A stretch of 64,000 nt of DNA, taken from NCBI RefSeq assembly GCF_022427145.1, contig NZ_JAKSXN010000005.1:1-64000 (forward strand), read 5' to 3'. Positions 1-7,605 of this stretch are shown here, piece after piece. A model generated the notes under the pieces. That model ran no database searches, was not told the DNA's origin, and worked only from the letters and a program-made list of their open reading frames with translations. A program made the translations under genes and the position numbers. Within the stretch, counting starts at the first letter, position 1. Every line of letters begins with the position of its first letter. The DNA comes from Paenibacillus timonensis (GTDB taxonomy: Bacteria > Bacillota > Bacilli > Paenibacillales > Paenibacillaceae).

Positions 1-1
1 C

Positions 2-826
2 GTGACCGATACATTAACCTCAACTAGCGGCTCGAACAACGCATCAGACGCCACCAGCACTTCGTCATCGGGTGATAGTACCTCCACCAATGGAGATAAT
101 ACCTCCACCACAAGTAGTGGTCCTGCGGCCAACTCATCGGATACGGACGCCACCAGCAGCTCAGGTGATAGCACATCAACGAATGGTGATAATACGTCAA
201 CCACAACAAGTGGTCCTGCAACAAACTCATCGGATACAGATGCTACATCGAGTGCAGGTGACAGTTCCTCAACCACTGGCGATAATTCATCCACAACCAG
301 TGCCACTGCCACCACAGGTGATAACACCTCTACGCCTACAGCAACAGCGTCGACAGGCGATAATACTACCACCAATACCTCCAATGCTGACAACTCTTCA
401 ACGAACGACAACGCAAGCACCGCCAACAGCACGTTAAACTCCACCAGCTGCGCCACCAACGAATCCACGAATACCAGTGAATCCAACAACACCTTTGACT
501 ACAACAGCGCCTTAGTGAGCACGGCAAACGGGTTAGCGAGCTCGGCAAACAACTCGGCAAACACCGTCTCCAATGGCAACAACTTCACCGTTGGCAATCA
601 AATTCAAATTAGCGACAATTCCGTGCTTTTAGCCTTATTGCTTTTGTTTTGCAAATGCCGTACCTGCTGTAACTGTCAGCCTTCTAGCGGATCAACAAGC
701 GGCTGTACCTGCGGCACGTCGGGGACGACGAATTTGGAAGGGATTATTTCCAAACTGCTCGATGATGAAAAAAATAAACAACAGCGCATTTTTGATATGT
801 TAAACCAAAATAATTCAATCGCTTAA
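2..826 (+). CDS. Ser/Thr/Asn-rich repeat protein with Cys-rich tail, possibly 5' partial
   Basis: Function not recognised. About 274 residues are visible from a GTG at the second base, so the true start may lie before the window. Residues 1 to about 180 are almost entirely Ser, Thr, Asn, Asp, Gly and Ala, with a 31-residue repeat containing GDSTSTNGDNTST. A hydrophobic stretch follows near residue 208 (VLLALLLLFCK), then a Cys cluster (CKCRTCCNC and CTC) and a charged C-terminus. Such low-complexity, hydroxyl-rich proteins are typical O-glycosylation targets on cell or spore surfaces. The glycosyltransferase genes on the other side of the transposon would fit that, but the link is inference. 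The next gene starts 15 bases downstream after a GGAGG site, so the two are probably one transcript. Confidence 0.6.
   Translation: MTDTLTSTSGSNNASDATSTSSSGDSTSTNGDNTSTTSSGPAANSSDTDATSSSGDSTSTNGDNTSTTTSGPATNSSDTDATSSAGDSSSTTGDNSSTTSATATTGDNTSTPTATASTGDNTTTNTSNADNSSTNDNASTANSTLNSTSCATNESTNTSESNNTFDYNSALVSTANGLASSANNSANTVSNGNNFTVGNQIQISDNSVLLALLLLFCKCRTCCNCQPSSGSTSGCTCGTSGTTNLEGIISKLLDDEKNKQQRIFDMLNQNNSIA
59..337 (+). repeat. 93-bp tandem repeat, two good copies and one degenerate
   Basis: The repeat is in frame and encodes 31-residue units. Gly-Asp pairs recur at residues 24-25, 55-56 and 86-87 of the gene at position 2. Units one and two (59-244) differ at few positions; the third decays into shorter GDN-Ser/Thr repeats. 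In-frame tandem repeats like this can change copy number by slippage. Confidence 0.75.
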
Positions 827-840
827 GGAGGCGTTTACCC

Positions 841-1185
841 ATGCTTGAAAACAGTTCAAAAACCACGTTCACGATGTCTCGCAAAAACGGAGAAACCACA
901 CTTTCGGTGGCGATCAACAATGGCAGCGACGAAGAAAAAAATATTAACATGGTCGTCAAAGACAGTGCAAACGGCAATGTATTGCCAAGTGTGATCGATG
1001 GCACAGCCATCGACAACGGGGTGACGCTGGAACCTAAAGCAATCAAAAACATGGTGATTGATACCACAAACGCCATCGGGCAAATTCTCGTGGAAATGGC
1101 AGGTGCAGGGAGGATGACAATGCGTCAAAAAAGTTCGTCATCCGGTGGCAAAACAAGCAACATCATCGAATTGATATTAAAATAA
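841..1185 (+). CDS. small hypothetical protein, likely partner of the Ser/Thr-rich protein
   Basis: Not recognised. 114 residues, no signal peptide or membrane segment, mixed charged and beta-prone sequence with a Ser-Ser-Ser-Ser-Gly-Gly stretch near the C-terminus. The ATG at 841 has a good GGAGG site (827-831), and the gene follows the Ser/Thr-rich gene closely, suggesting co-expression. No terminator hairpin with a T run is visible after the stop. Confidence 0.6.
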   Translation: MLENSSKTTFTMSRKNGETTLSVAINNGSDEEKNINMVVKDSANGNVLPSVIDGTAIDNGVTLEPKAIKNMVIDTTNAIGQILVEMAGAGRMTMRQKSSSSGGKTSNIIELILK

Positions 1186-1323
1186 AAAATATGCTTCGTG
1201 AAGTATCGCGCAGAAACGATTCCTATAGCGCGATTCGTTGCCGATTCATTTGCTGCACGAGTGTTTCCTCGGTTGCGCAAATCGTCTCTACGAACCATCA
1301 TGAAGGAATGATCTCCTAATATT
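1186..1323. other. intergenic, nothing recognised
   Basis: No coding signal, no transposon end (no GGGG start of an inverted repeat) and no clear terminator. It separates the passenger genes from the TnpI resolution site. Confidence 0.5.
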
Positions 1324-1428
1324 AAATGACCGCTAATTAAGATTAGCGGTCATTTGGTGTTTTCAAAGCATACACTTGATGTCCGCTAATGTTTCGGTTA
1401 AAATAAGAATATCATGTCCGCTAATGTA
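1324..1428 (+). promoter_or_regulatory. TnpI resolution site: inverted pair plus two direct copies of one motif
   Basis: Four copies of the core ATGnCCGCTAAT are present. Two face each other (1324-1337 and 1342-1355, perfect 14-bp arms around TAAG) and two follow as direct repeats (1378-1393 and 1413-1428, starts 35 bp apart). This is the layout known for the internal recombination site of Tn4430: an inverted core crossover pair plus two accessory direct motifs, all bound by TnpI. The second direct repeat covers an ATG that could be mistaken for the gene start. Confidence 0.82.
1376..1404 (+). promoter_or_regulatory. probable tnpI-tnpA promoter inside the resolution site
   Basis: TTGATG (1376-1381), a 17-base spacer and TAAAAT (1399-1404) fit a sigma-A promoter. 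The spacer contains the first direct TnpI motif, and the second motif covers the expected transcription start. TnpI binding should therefore repress its own operon. Confidence 0.6.
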
Positions 1429-1452
1429 AGACAAGATTTGGAGGCTTTGCTA

Positions 1453-2370
1453 ATGAGAGAAACACCGGGGATTTCGGAACAGGGCGATCAGACGATTCAG
1501 GACTTCATTCACGCTCTCACCACCCACGAAGATTTGAATCCCAAAACACTAAAAGAGTATGCAAGCGACCTAAAACATTTCATCGGCTGGTTTGAGACCG
1601 CCTACCACCAAGAGGAAGAGATTATATTTCGAATTGAAGATGTGGCTACTCCAACATTAACGCGATATAGGGAAGCAGCACAAAAAATAATGGAATTGAA
1701 ACCGGCGACCATTAACCGGCGGCTTATTACCCTGAAACGTTTTTTTGAATGGGCCGTGTCAGAATCCAGGATTCGCCGCGACCCTTCGAAGCCGGTTAAA
1801 TTGGTTCCGGAAGAAAAGGTAAGCCCCAGACAGATGACAGACAAAGAAGAAGCTGCTTTGGTTGCTGCGGCCGAGCATGGCGGTTCTCTTCGGGATCAGA
1901 CGATTCTAATCGTGATGTTTCACACGGGCTTACGAAGCATGGAAGTGTGTGACTTGGCTCCCGGAGATATTCAAATCGGTAAACGTAGTGGTCAGCTTAC
2001 GGTCCGATCCGGAAAACGAAATAAACAGAGGGAAGTTCCTTTGAACGCCACGTGTAGAGTTGCTTTAGAAAAATATCTGGCAGAACTCCCTCCGCACAGT
2101 CCTTTTCTGTTTCCATCTGAAAAGACCGGCGATCGATTAACCGAACGTGCTTTACGTCATTTAATTCAAAAATATATGAAAGCAGCCCGGCTCGAAGGAT
2201 TGAGCGCCCACGATCTACGGCACCGGTTCGGCTATGTGATGGCAGAAAACACGCCGTTGCACCGCTTGGCGCAAATTATGGGACACGATAGTCTGGACAC
2301 AACGATGATTTACGTCAAGGCAACCCGTGCGGATCTGCAAGCGGAAGTCGAAAAAATAGCTTGGCAATAG
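1453..2370 (+). CDS. tnpI: TnpI-type tyrosine recombinase (transposon resolvase)
   Basis: Site-specific tyrosine recombinase that resolves cointegrates made by the Tn3-type transposase. It has an N-terminal SAM-like core-binding domain (NPKTLKEYASDLKHF) and a C-terminal catalytic domain with the expected residues: Arg in HTGLRSMEV, the HDLRHRF box, the MGHDSLDTT box and the nucleophile Tyr in TMIYVKA. I choose ATG 1453 (305 residues) rather than 1414, because GGAGG at 1440-1444 sits 8 bases before it, while the earlier ATG lies inside a TnpI binding motif and has no ribosome site. tnpA follows after 14 bases. The family is clear; a XerC/D-like phage integrase is the only alternative, and the context argues against it. 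Confidence 0.9.
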   Translation: MRETPGISEQGDQTIQDFIHALTTHEDLNPKTLKEYASDLKHFIGWFETAYHQEEEIIFRIEDVATPTLTRYREAAQKIMELKPATINRRLITLKRFFEWAVSESRIRRDPSKPVKLVPEEKVSPRQMTDKEEAALVAAAEHGGSLRDQTILIVMFHTGLRSMEVCDLAPGDIQIGKRSGQLTVRSGKRNKQREVPLNATCRVALEKYLAELPPHSPFLFPSEKTGDRLTERALRHLIQKYMKAARLEGLSAHDLRHRFGYVMAENTPLHRLAQIMGHDSLDTTMIYVKATRADLQAEVEKIAWQ

Positions 2371-2384
2371 GGGGATGAAGTACG

Positions 2385-5354
2385 ATGTACGCGAGAGTAA
2401 GGGAACTGCTAACTCCGGAGGAACGGCTGCATTATTTGCAGATACCGCCTGATCTTGGCGAATGGGAATTGGGCACTTATTTCACATTTACACAGCATGA
2501 CCTTGAAATCATACAGCAGCGGCGAAGAGATTATAATCGACTCGGCTTTGCCGTGCAGCTGTGCGTACTTCGTTATCTCGGCTGGACACTTTCTGATACA
2601 AAAGAAGTGCCGGTTCAAATTCTTCGTCATATTGCAAAGCAAATCAATGCCGATGTGGAGTCTTTTGCATCTTACGGCGACCGAGAAGCAACGAAGTACG
2701 AGCATCTGGATGAGATCCGGAAAGAATATGGCTACCAGACATTCACCTTGAGCGAATATCGTTCTTTGTGCAAGCATCTATTTAGCCATGCAATGGCAAA
2801 CGGCAATCCCTTACACCTGATTCAACTCGCACTCGAAGATTTACGTAAGCGTAAAATCATTCTCCCTTCAATGGCTACAATTGAAAGAGCCGTTTGGGAA
2901 ACGCGCAAACGAACAGAAGAAAAAATATTCAAGCTGCTCAGCAGTTCACTGACAGAATTACAAATTGCTAAGCTGGATCGCGTCTTAACCACCATGCCGG
3001 AAAGTAGCAAAACCTACTTAGCATGGTTAAGGGAAATTCCAGGTACTAGCTCTCCGGATTCTTTTTTGAAGGTGATTGAAAAACTCGAATACTTACGCGA
3101 CTTGCAGCTGCAAGTCGATACGAAAGGCATCCATCCGAACCGTCTACGTCAACTTTCTAAAATCGGTTCGCGTTACGAACCTCATTCTTTCAGACGTTTT
3201 AATGATCCGAAAAAGTACGCGATTTTAGTAGCGTACCTATTGGAACTAATTCAGGATTTGACAGACCTGGCTTTCGAGATTCATGACCGGCAGATTATGA
3301 TACTGCTTTCCAAAGGGAGAAAGGCCCAAGAGGAACTTCAAAAGCAAAACGGTAAATCGATCAACGAAAAGGTTGTTCACTTTGCCGATCTTGGAGCCGC
3401 TCTTATTAAGGCCCGAAGCGAAGGCATTGATCCGTTTGTTGCTCTTGATGCCGTCATGCCGTGGGATCAGGTCGTCGCATCCGTGGAGGAAGCTAAACGG
3501 CTGGCGCGACCAGTTGATTACGACTACTTGGACTTGTTAGAAAAGAAATTCTATGCGCTCCGAAAATACACGCCAACGCTGCTAAAATCGTTGGAATTTC
3601 GGTCAACTAAGTCCGCAGAGCCGCTAATGAAGGCGGTCGATATCATCCGGGATATGAATGAAACCGGGAAGCGGAAGGTTCCGGAAGGCGCGCCGCTGAA
3701 CTTCGTTTCGAACCGCTGGCAAAAGCACGTTTACGACGATGACGGAACGATCAACCGGCATTACTACGAAATGGCTGTCCTGACAGAGTTGCGGAATTAC
3801 GTTCGTTCCGGGGACGTGTCCATAGTCGGAAGCCGTCAGCATAAGGATTTCGAGGAATACCTTGTTCCGAAAGCCGATTGGAATGGCATTGATCCTAACG
3901 CTACAAAGCTTGCCGTCAGTTTGTCCGCAAAGGAATATCTTGAAGAACGGATTGAAGCACTTCTTCAAAGATTAAATTGGGTTTCGGATCACATCGATGA
4001 GCTGGACGGAGTAAATTTGGAGAACGGGAAATTGCACATTGAGCGATTGGAGAAAGATGTTCCCGATGAATCCCGAAATTTCAGTCTTTCCCTCTATGAG
4101 CTGCTACCACGAATTAAGCTTACGGATCTGCTCATGGAAGTAGCCAACTGGACGAATTTTCATGAGCAGTTTATTCACGCTTCCAGTAACCGCGCTCCGA
4201 ACGAGGAAGAAACAACAATCCTTATGGCTACCCTTATGGCAATGGGAACGAACATCGGGCTTACGAAGATGGCTGAAGCCACGCCGAGCATTTCATATCG
4301 GCAAATGGCCAATACAGCTCAATGGCGGCTGTACGAAGACGCGATGAATAAAGCGCAAGCTGTTCTTGTCAATTTTCATCATAAGCTGGCGCTGCCTTCA
4401 TATTGGGGGAATGGCACTACCTCCTCATCTGATGGAATGCGCGTCCAGATCGGTGTATCGTCTCTTCACGCAGATGCGAATCCTCACTACGGGACCGGAA
4501 AAGGAGCAACGATATATCGCTTCGTGAGCGACCAGTTTTCCACGTTCTATACGAAAGTCATCAATACGAACGCTCGGGATGCCGTACACGTCATCGACGG
4601 TTTGCTCCACCACGAAACGGACTTGTCCATTGAGGAGCATTATACGGATACGGCCGGTTACACCGATCAAGTCTTTGGTTTAACGCATTTGCTTGGATTT
4701 CGCTTTGCGCCGCGCTTACGCGACTTGGCTGATTCCAAGCTCTACGCTATCGGAAAACCGTCCATTTTCCCTAAATTGGAGAAGCTGCTTCGCGGACAGA
4801 TTAATACAAAGATCATTCAAGAGAACTACGACGATGTACTCCGGCTGGCTCACTCCATCCGGGAAGGAACCGTTTCAGCATCACTCATTATGGGGAAAAT
4901 CGGTTCCTATGCAAGACAAAACAGCTTGGCTACCGCGCTGAGAGAAATGGGGCGTATCGAGAAAACGATCTTCATTCTGGATTACCTTTCGAGCGAGGCG
5001 CTGCGGAGAAAAATCCATCGGGGGTTGAACAAAGGAGAAGCCATGAACGCATTGGCCAGAGCGATCTTCTTCGGCAAACATGGCGAACTGCGGGAACGTG
5101 CGCTACAAGATCAGCTCCAACGGGCAAGTGCGTTGAACATTATCATCAATGCAATTAGCGTTTGGAATACCGTCTATCTCCAGCAGGCAACTGAACACCG
5201 CAAAAAGCAAGGTAAGCTTCAGGAAGAACTGCTAAATCACATTTCCCCCCTTGGATGGGAGCACATCAATTTTCTAGGTGAATACAAATTCAACTTCAAG
5301 CAGAATACGTCTCTCAACTCATTACGACCGCTGAAACAACAGGAAGGTGAGTGA
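2385..5354 (+). CDS. tnpA: Tn3-family DDE transposase
   Basis: Replicative transposase of 989 residues, the usual full length for the family. The N-terminal half is the DUF4158-type DNA-binding region (TPEERLHYLQIP at the start). The catalytic core is in the C-terminal half: Asp about 683 (SSSDGMRVQ), Asp about 755 (YTDTAGYTDQVFG) and Glu about 885 (NKGEAMNALARAIFFGKHGEL), so all three catalytic acids are present and the reading frame is open. The enzyme should act on the 38-bp inverted repeats, leaving cointegrates for TnpI. It shares an operon with tnpI. Nothing suggests inactivation, so the element may be mobile if its left end is intact. Confidence 0.95.
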   Translation: MYARVRELLTPEERLHYLQIPPDLGEWELGTYFTFTQHDLEIIQQRRRDYNRLGFAVQLCVLRYLGWTLSDTKEVPVQILRHIAKQINADVESFASYGDREATKYEHLDEIRKEYGYQTFTLSEYRSLCKHLFSHAMANGNPLHLIQLALEDLRKRKIILPSMATIERAVWETRKRTEEKIFKLLSSSLTELQIAKLDRVLTTMPESSKTYLAWLREIPGTSSPDSFLKVIEKLEYLRDLQLQVDTKGIHPNRLRQLSKIGSRYEPHSFRRFNDPKKYAILVAYLLELIQDLTDLAFEIHDRQIMILLSKGRKAQEELQKQNGKSINEKVVHFADLGAALIKARSEGIDPFVALDAVMPWDQVVASVEEAKRLARPVDYDYLDLLEKKFYALRKYTPTLLKSLEFRSTKSAEPLMKAVDIIRDMNETGKRKVPEGAPLNFVSNRWQKHVYDDDGTINRHYYEMAVLTELRNYVRSGDVSIVGSRQHKDFEEYLVPKADWNGIDPNATKLAVSLSAKEYLEERIEALLQRLNWVSDHIDELDGVNLENGKLHIERLEKDVPDESRNFSLSLYELLPRIKLTDLLMEVANWTNFHEQFIHASSNRAPNEEETTILMATLMAMGTNIGLTKMAEATPSISYRQMANTAQWRLYEDAMNKAQAVLVNFHHKLALPSYWGNGTTSSSDGMRVQIGVSSLHADANPHYGTGKGATIYRFVSDQFSTFYTKVINTNARDAVHVIDGLLHHETDLSIEEHYTDTAGYTDQVFGLTHLLGFRFAPRLRDLADSKLYAIGKPSIFPKLEKLLRGQINTKIIQENYDDVLRLAHSIREGTVSASLIMGKIGSYARQNSLATALREMGRIEKTIFILDYLSSEALRRKIHRGLNKGEAMNALARAIFFGKHGELRERALQDQLQRASALNIIINAISVWNTVYLQQATEHRKKQGKLQEELLNHISPLGWEHINFLGEYKFNFKQNTSLNSLRPLKQQEGE

Positions 5355-5358
5355 TCGG

Positions 5359-5384
5359 TAGTCCGGGCGGTGTAGCCCGGACTA
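5359..5384 (+). terminator. hairpin after tnpA
   Basis: A perfect 10-bp stem, TAGTCCGGGC/GCCCGGACTA, starts 5 bases after the tnpA stop. There is no run of T after it, so it may stabilise the 3' end or terminate weakly. Confidence 0.5.
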
Positions 5385-5399
5385 TTGGGCTTAGAGTAA

Positions 5400-5438
5400 G
5401 AAAAAACGCTAAGCCAGGTACATCCGAAGGCTTAGCGT
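5400..5438 (-). terminator. leftward intrinsic terminator built on the transposon end
   Basis: ACGCTAAGCC (5406-5415) pairs with GGCTTAGCGT (5429-5438). On the minus strand the stem is followed by a T run (the A run at 5401-5406). The right arm overlaps the inner end of the 38-bp inverted repeat. It would stop transcripts entering the transposon from the disrupted leftward gene. Confidence 0.65.
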
Positions 5439-5468
5439 ATATTATCGTTAAAATGTTGGCGGTACCCC
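5431..5468 (-). repeat. right terminal inverted repeat (38 bp) of the Tn3-type element
   Basis: Read inward from 5468 it begins GGGGTACCGCC and ends ACGCTAAG at 5431, exactly 38 bases. The same ends and length are known for Tn4430. Outside it, 5469-5473 is TTTTT, the candidate 5-bp target duplication. Confidence 0.85.
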
Positions 5469-5778
5469 TTTTTAAATAATCCGGCGCATTGATCGAAGCG
5501 TCTCCCGCAGGAAGGATCCCAACGACAGTTGCCCTCTTCACCGAAGAAACCACGGCGTTGCGCAGCGGCAGATTCGGCAAAGTAACGCCTTTTTCCCCGC
5601 GGTTGGCTTTCATCGCCCACCGTTCTTGCAGCACTTTGGAGAGGGGCCAGACGTGATGCTGAGCCATCACTAAGTTCTCTCCATCGCCGATCCGTACCAA
5701 GGAAAACGGCTTCCGGTTCTCGATAGCGTCTTCGATTCTCTTAAGCAAGTCTTGAGTTTCTAAATAGATTTGTTGCAT
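5469..5778 (-). pseudogene. GT-D fold glycosyltransferase, cut by transposon insertion
   Basis: About 103 residues of an N-terminal glycosyltransferase fragment are read leftward until the transposon end interrupts it after PDYLK. The motif SLVRIGDGENL matches the GT-D (formerly DUF1792) family, which transfers sugars onto already glycosylated surface proteins. I place the start at 5778 (MQQIYLETQ), with AAAGGA 12 bases upstream; ATGs at 5793 and 5811 have poorer sites. Past the junction the frame runs on into the inverted repeat and makes nonsense. The missing C-terminal part should lie on the other side of the element, outside the window. The gene is divergent from the second glycosyltransferase at 6015. 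Confidence 0.75.
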
Positions 5779-6014
5779 CGAACGGTTCATTCCTTTCGCG
5801 TGCTTGATCATTCCAGTCTATGTTCGCGAAATCTATTTGAATTGTGTGCTTGTACCGCAGAACAAAAGAGGCGTGTTCACTTGACTATATCCCCCGAGGT
5901 ATATGGAATGCGTCCTGTCCTTCTCCTGTCGTCTAGCATATAGTGAAAGATCGGTAGCTCCGTTTCCCGTGAAAATAGGCAAGCAGGGGGCTATTATGAC
6001 TAGGAGGGATGTGC

Positions 6015-6704
6015 ATGTCCAAAAAAGTGGTGATCGAGAGCAATTTCAATACGTTTGGTTTTGACCCAGAGCGGCTTACCCGGCCGTGGCTGGAGAAACG
6101 GATCGCTATCTTTCGCAACTTTACCTTGAAATCGTTGAAAGCCCAAACGAATCAGAACTTTCTGGCGGTGTTGAAGATCGCCGAAGGAACCGAAGCGATC
6201 GTAGCTGATCTTTTGTCAAAACAACCGCCGCTTCCAAGCAATATCTGGTTTGGGACGAACCGCGCCAGCATCGACCGGATCAAAGCTTTTGCCGGAAAAA
6301 GCGTTGATTTGTATGTCGCACGATTGGATTCCGACGACCTGTATCATAAAACCTATGTGCAGCAGCTATATGATTACCGCCCGAAGTCCGAAACGGTCGC
6401 CTTAATCAACCAAAACGGCTATTTGTGGGATAGCGTCCATGGAGAAATGGCGCCGACCTTCCATCGTTCTCCGCAATTTTACGTATACTTGTACAAGACG
6501 GCAGAGTATCTGTCAGGCTACCGAGTTAAGCTTCCAGGACGGGGCACGCACGGCAACGTCATTGATTTGCCGCATGAACTGCTCGCTCCCCGCAACTACG
6601 TCAACGTGATCCATCAAGATAATACCTCCGCCAAAAGAGTGCCGCCTCGCGACCGATTGAACCCTACAGAAATCCGCACCGTGTTGAAAAATTTTATGGG
6701 TTAG
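6015..6704 (+). CDS. putative rhamnosyl/glycosyltransferase (Rhamno_transf-like)
   Basis: 229 residues, predicted soluble. The N-terminal region (NTFGFDPERLTRPWLEKRIAIF) and the acidic motif LDSDDLYHK resemble the PF11316 family of putative rhamnosyltransferases, a GT-A type fold in which the DSDD-like motif would bind metal and nucleotide-sugar. The acceptor cannot be told from sequence. Start chosen at 6015 because AGGAGG (6002-6007) is 7 bases before it; the ATG at 6009 is too close. It is followed by a methyltransferase gene 37 bases downstream, and both sit next to the broken GT-D gene, so together they look like a glycan-building cluster for a surface protein. Confidence 0.7.
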   Translation: MSKKVVIESNFNTFGFDPERLTRPWLEKRIAIFRNFTLKSLKAQTNQNFLAVLKIAEGTEAIVADLLSKQPPLPSNIWFGTNRASIDRIKAFAGKSVDLYVARLDSDDLYHKTYVQQLYDYRPKSETVALINQNGYLWDSVHGEMAPTFHRSPQFYVYLYKTAEYLSGYRVKLPGRGTHGNVIDLPHELLAPRNYVNVIHQDNTSAKRVPPRDRLNPTEIRTVLKNFMG

Positions 6705-6741
6705 CCTCGGCTTCCCCCTCGATTGAAGGAGGTGAGTGTGC

Positions 6742-7482
6742 ATGGTCAACCATGATCGTGTGAACGAACGTTACTACGGGATGGTGAACACGGTTAAATC
6801 TCAGGAAGCAACTCGTGCCAGAATTCATTGGATTTGCCGGCACGTGTCCGGCAATCGGATGCTTGACGCCGGTTGCAGCCAAGGGATCACTTCGATCCTT
6901 TTGGGCCGGGAAGGACGAAAGGTCGTTGGGGTAGATGTGGAAGAGGATGCCATCCGATATGCGCAAAAGGAGTTGTCCCGGGAGTCCGGACCCGTCCGGT
7001 CCAAGGTCCAGTTCAAAGTAGCCGACGTTACGGAACTCCAGGTTCATCAGTTGTTCGATACGGTCATTCTTGGACAAATTCTAGAGCACTTCGCCAATCC
7101 CGGGCTTTTGATAAGCCATGCCTATCGATTGCTGAGAGACGGAGGCTCGCTGATCGTGACGGTGCCTTACGGATACCATCCCTTCCACGATCATAAGCAA
7201 ACCTTCTATGCGGGGAGCTTTGGCGTTTGCCTGGATCCCTGGTTCGAGATCAAGAAATTGGAAACGCAGCATAACTATTTATGCTGCGTTGCCGTGAAGC
7301 GAAAAGAGATTCGGAACCAAACGCTGCCGGACGCATCCATGATGAAAAGTTGGGTGGATTTTGACAGCGAGCGGTTTGTGGAGATCGAACGCCAGCATCT
7401 GCAAGCCATGGAACAGCGTAAAAAGGCGCTGGAGCAAGCCTACGAGCAACTGAAAGAGCTGCGCAAAACGAAACTGAAATAA
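6742..7482 (+). CDS. class I SAM-dependent methyltransferase
   Basis: 246 residues. The SAM-binding motif MLDAGCSQGITSILL is followed by an acidic residue at the end of strand 2 (VVGVDVEEDA) and by FDTVILGQILEHFANP, the motif usually labelled IV/post-IV in Methyltransf_11/23 proteins. The C-terminal 40 residues form a charged coiled-coil-like helix (QAMEQRKKALEQAYEQ). ATG 6742 is chosen over the upstream GTG 6736 because AAGGAGGTGA ends 7 bases before it. Probably co-transcribed with the glycosyltransferase; it may methylate a sugar or protein, but the substrate is unknown. Confidence 0.75.
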   Translation: MVNHDRVNERYYGMVNTVKSQEATRARIHWICRHVSGNRMLDAGCSQGITSILLGREGRKVVGVDVEEDAIRYAQKELSRESGPVRSKVQFKVADVTELQVHQLFDTVILGQILEHFANPGLLISHAYRLLRDGGSLIVTVPYGYHPFHDHKQTFYAGSFGVCLDPWFEIKKLETQHNYLCCVAVKRKEIRNQTLPDASMMKSWVDFDSERFVEIERQHLQAMEQRKKALEQAYEQLKELRKTKLK

Positions 7483-7494
7483 GCACGACCCACG

Positions 7495-7521
7495 AACACA
7501 CCCAACTACGGGTGTGTTTTA
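7495..7521 (+). terminator. intrinsic terminator after methyltransferase gene
   Basis: AACACACCC (7495-7503), a 6-base loop, GGGTGTGTT (7510-7518) and further T residues. It ends the glycosyltransferase-methyltransferase transcript. Confidence 0.85.
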
Positions 7522-7605
7522 TTGACCGTTTAAATTCAGTTTAACTAACTCGGTTAACCTCCTAACTGTAGAACCCATTGGATGAAAGATAGGAGGACGA
7601 AACCA

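Larger units (their letters stand above)
1..5468 (+). mobile_element. Tn3-family transposon, Tn4430-like; left end outside window
   Basis: The element carries tnpI and tnpA in the same direction, a TnpI-type resolution site upstream of tnpI, and a 38-bp terminal inverted repeat that starts GGGGTACCGCC when read inward from the right end (5468). From memory, this closely resembles the Tn4430 end. No matching left repeat occurs between 1 and 1323, so the left boundary is either outside the window or lost. The genes at 2-1185 would then be passengers; this is inference. The right end lies inside a glycosyltransferase gene, the bases just outside being TTTTT, which would be the 5-bp target duplication typical of the family if it also flanks the unseen left end. 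Confidence 0.68.

Noticed and set aside
1017-1054. GGGGTGACGC as a possible left transposon end
   Set aside because: It shares only the first few bases with the right repeat and lies inside a coding gene.
1414-1452. tnpI starting at ATG 1414
   Set aside because: This ATG lies in a TnpI binding motif and has no ribosome site; ATG 1453 has GGAGG at ideal distance.
5314-5468. C-terminal extension of the GT-D fragment through the transposon end
   Set aside because: The frame stays open by chance across the inverted repeat; residues after PDYLK are encoded by transposon sequence.
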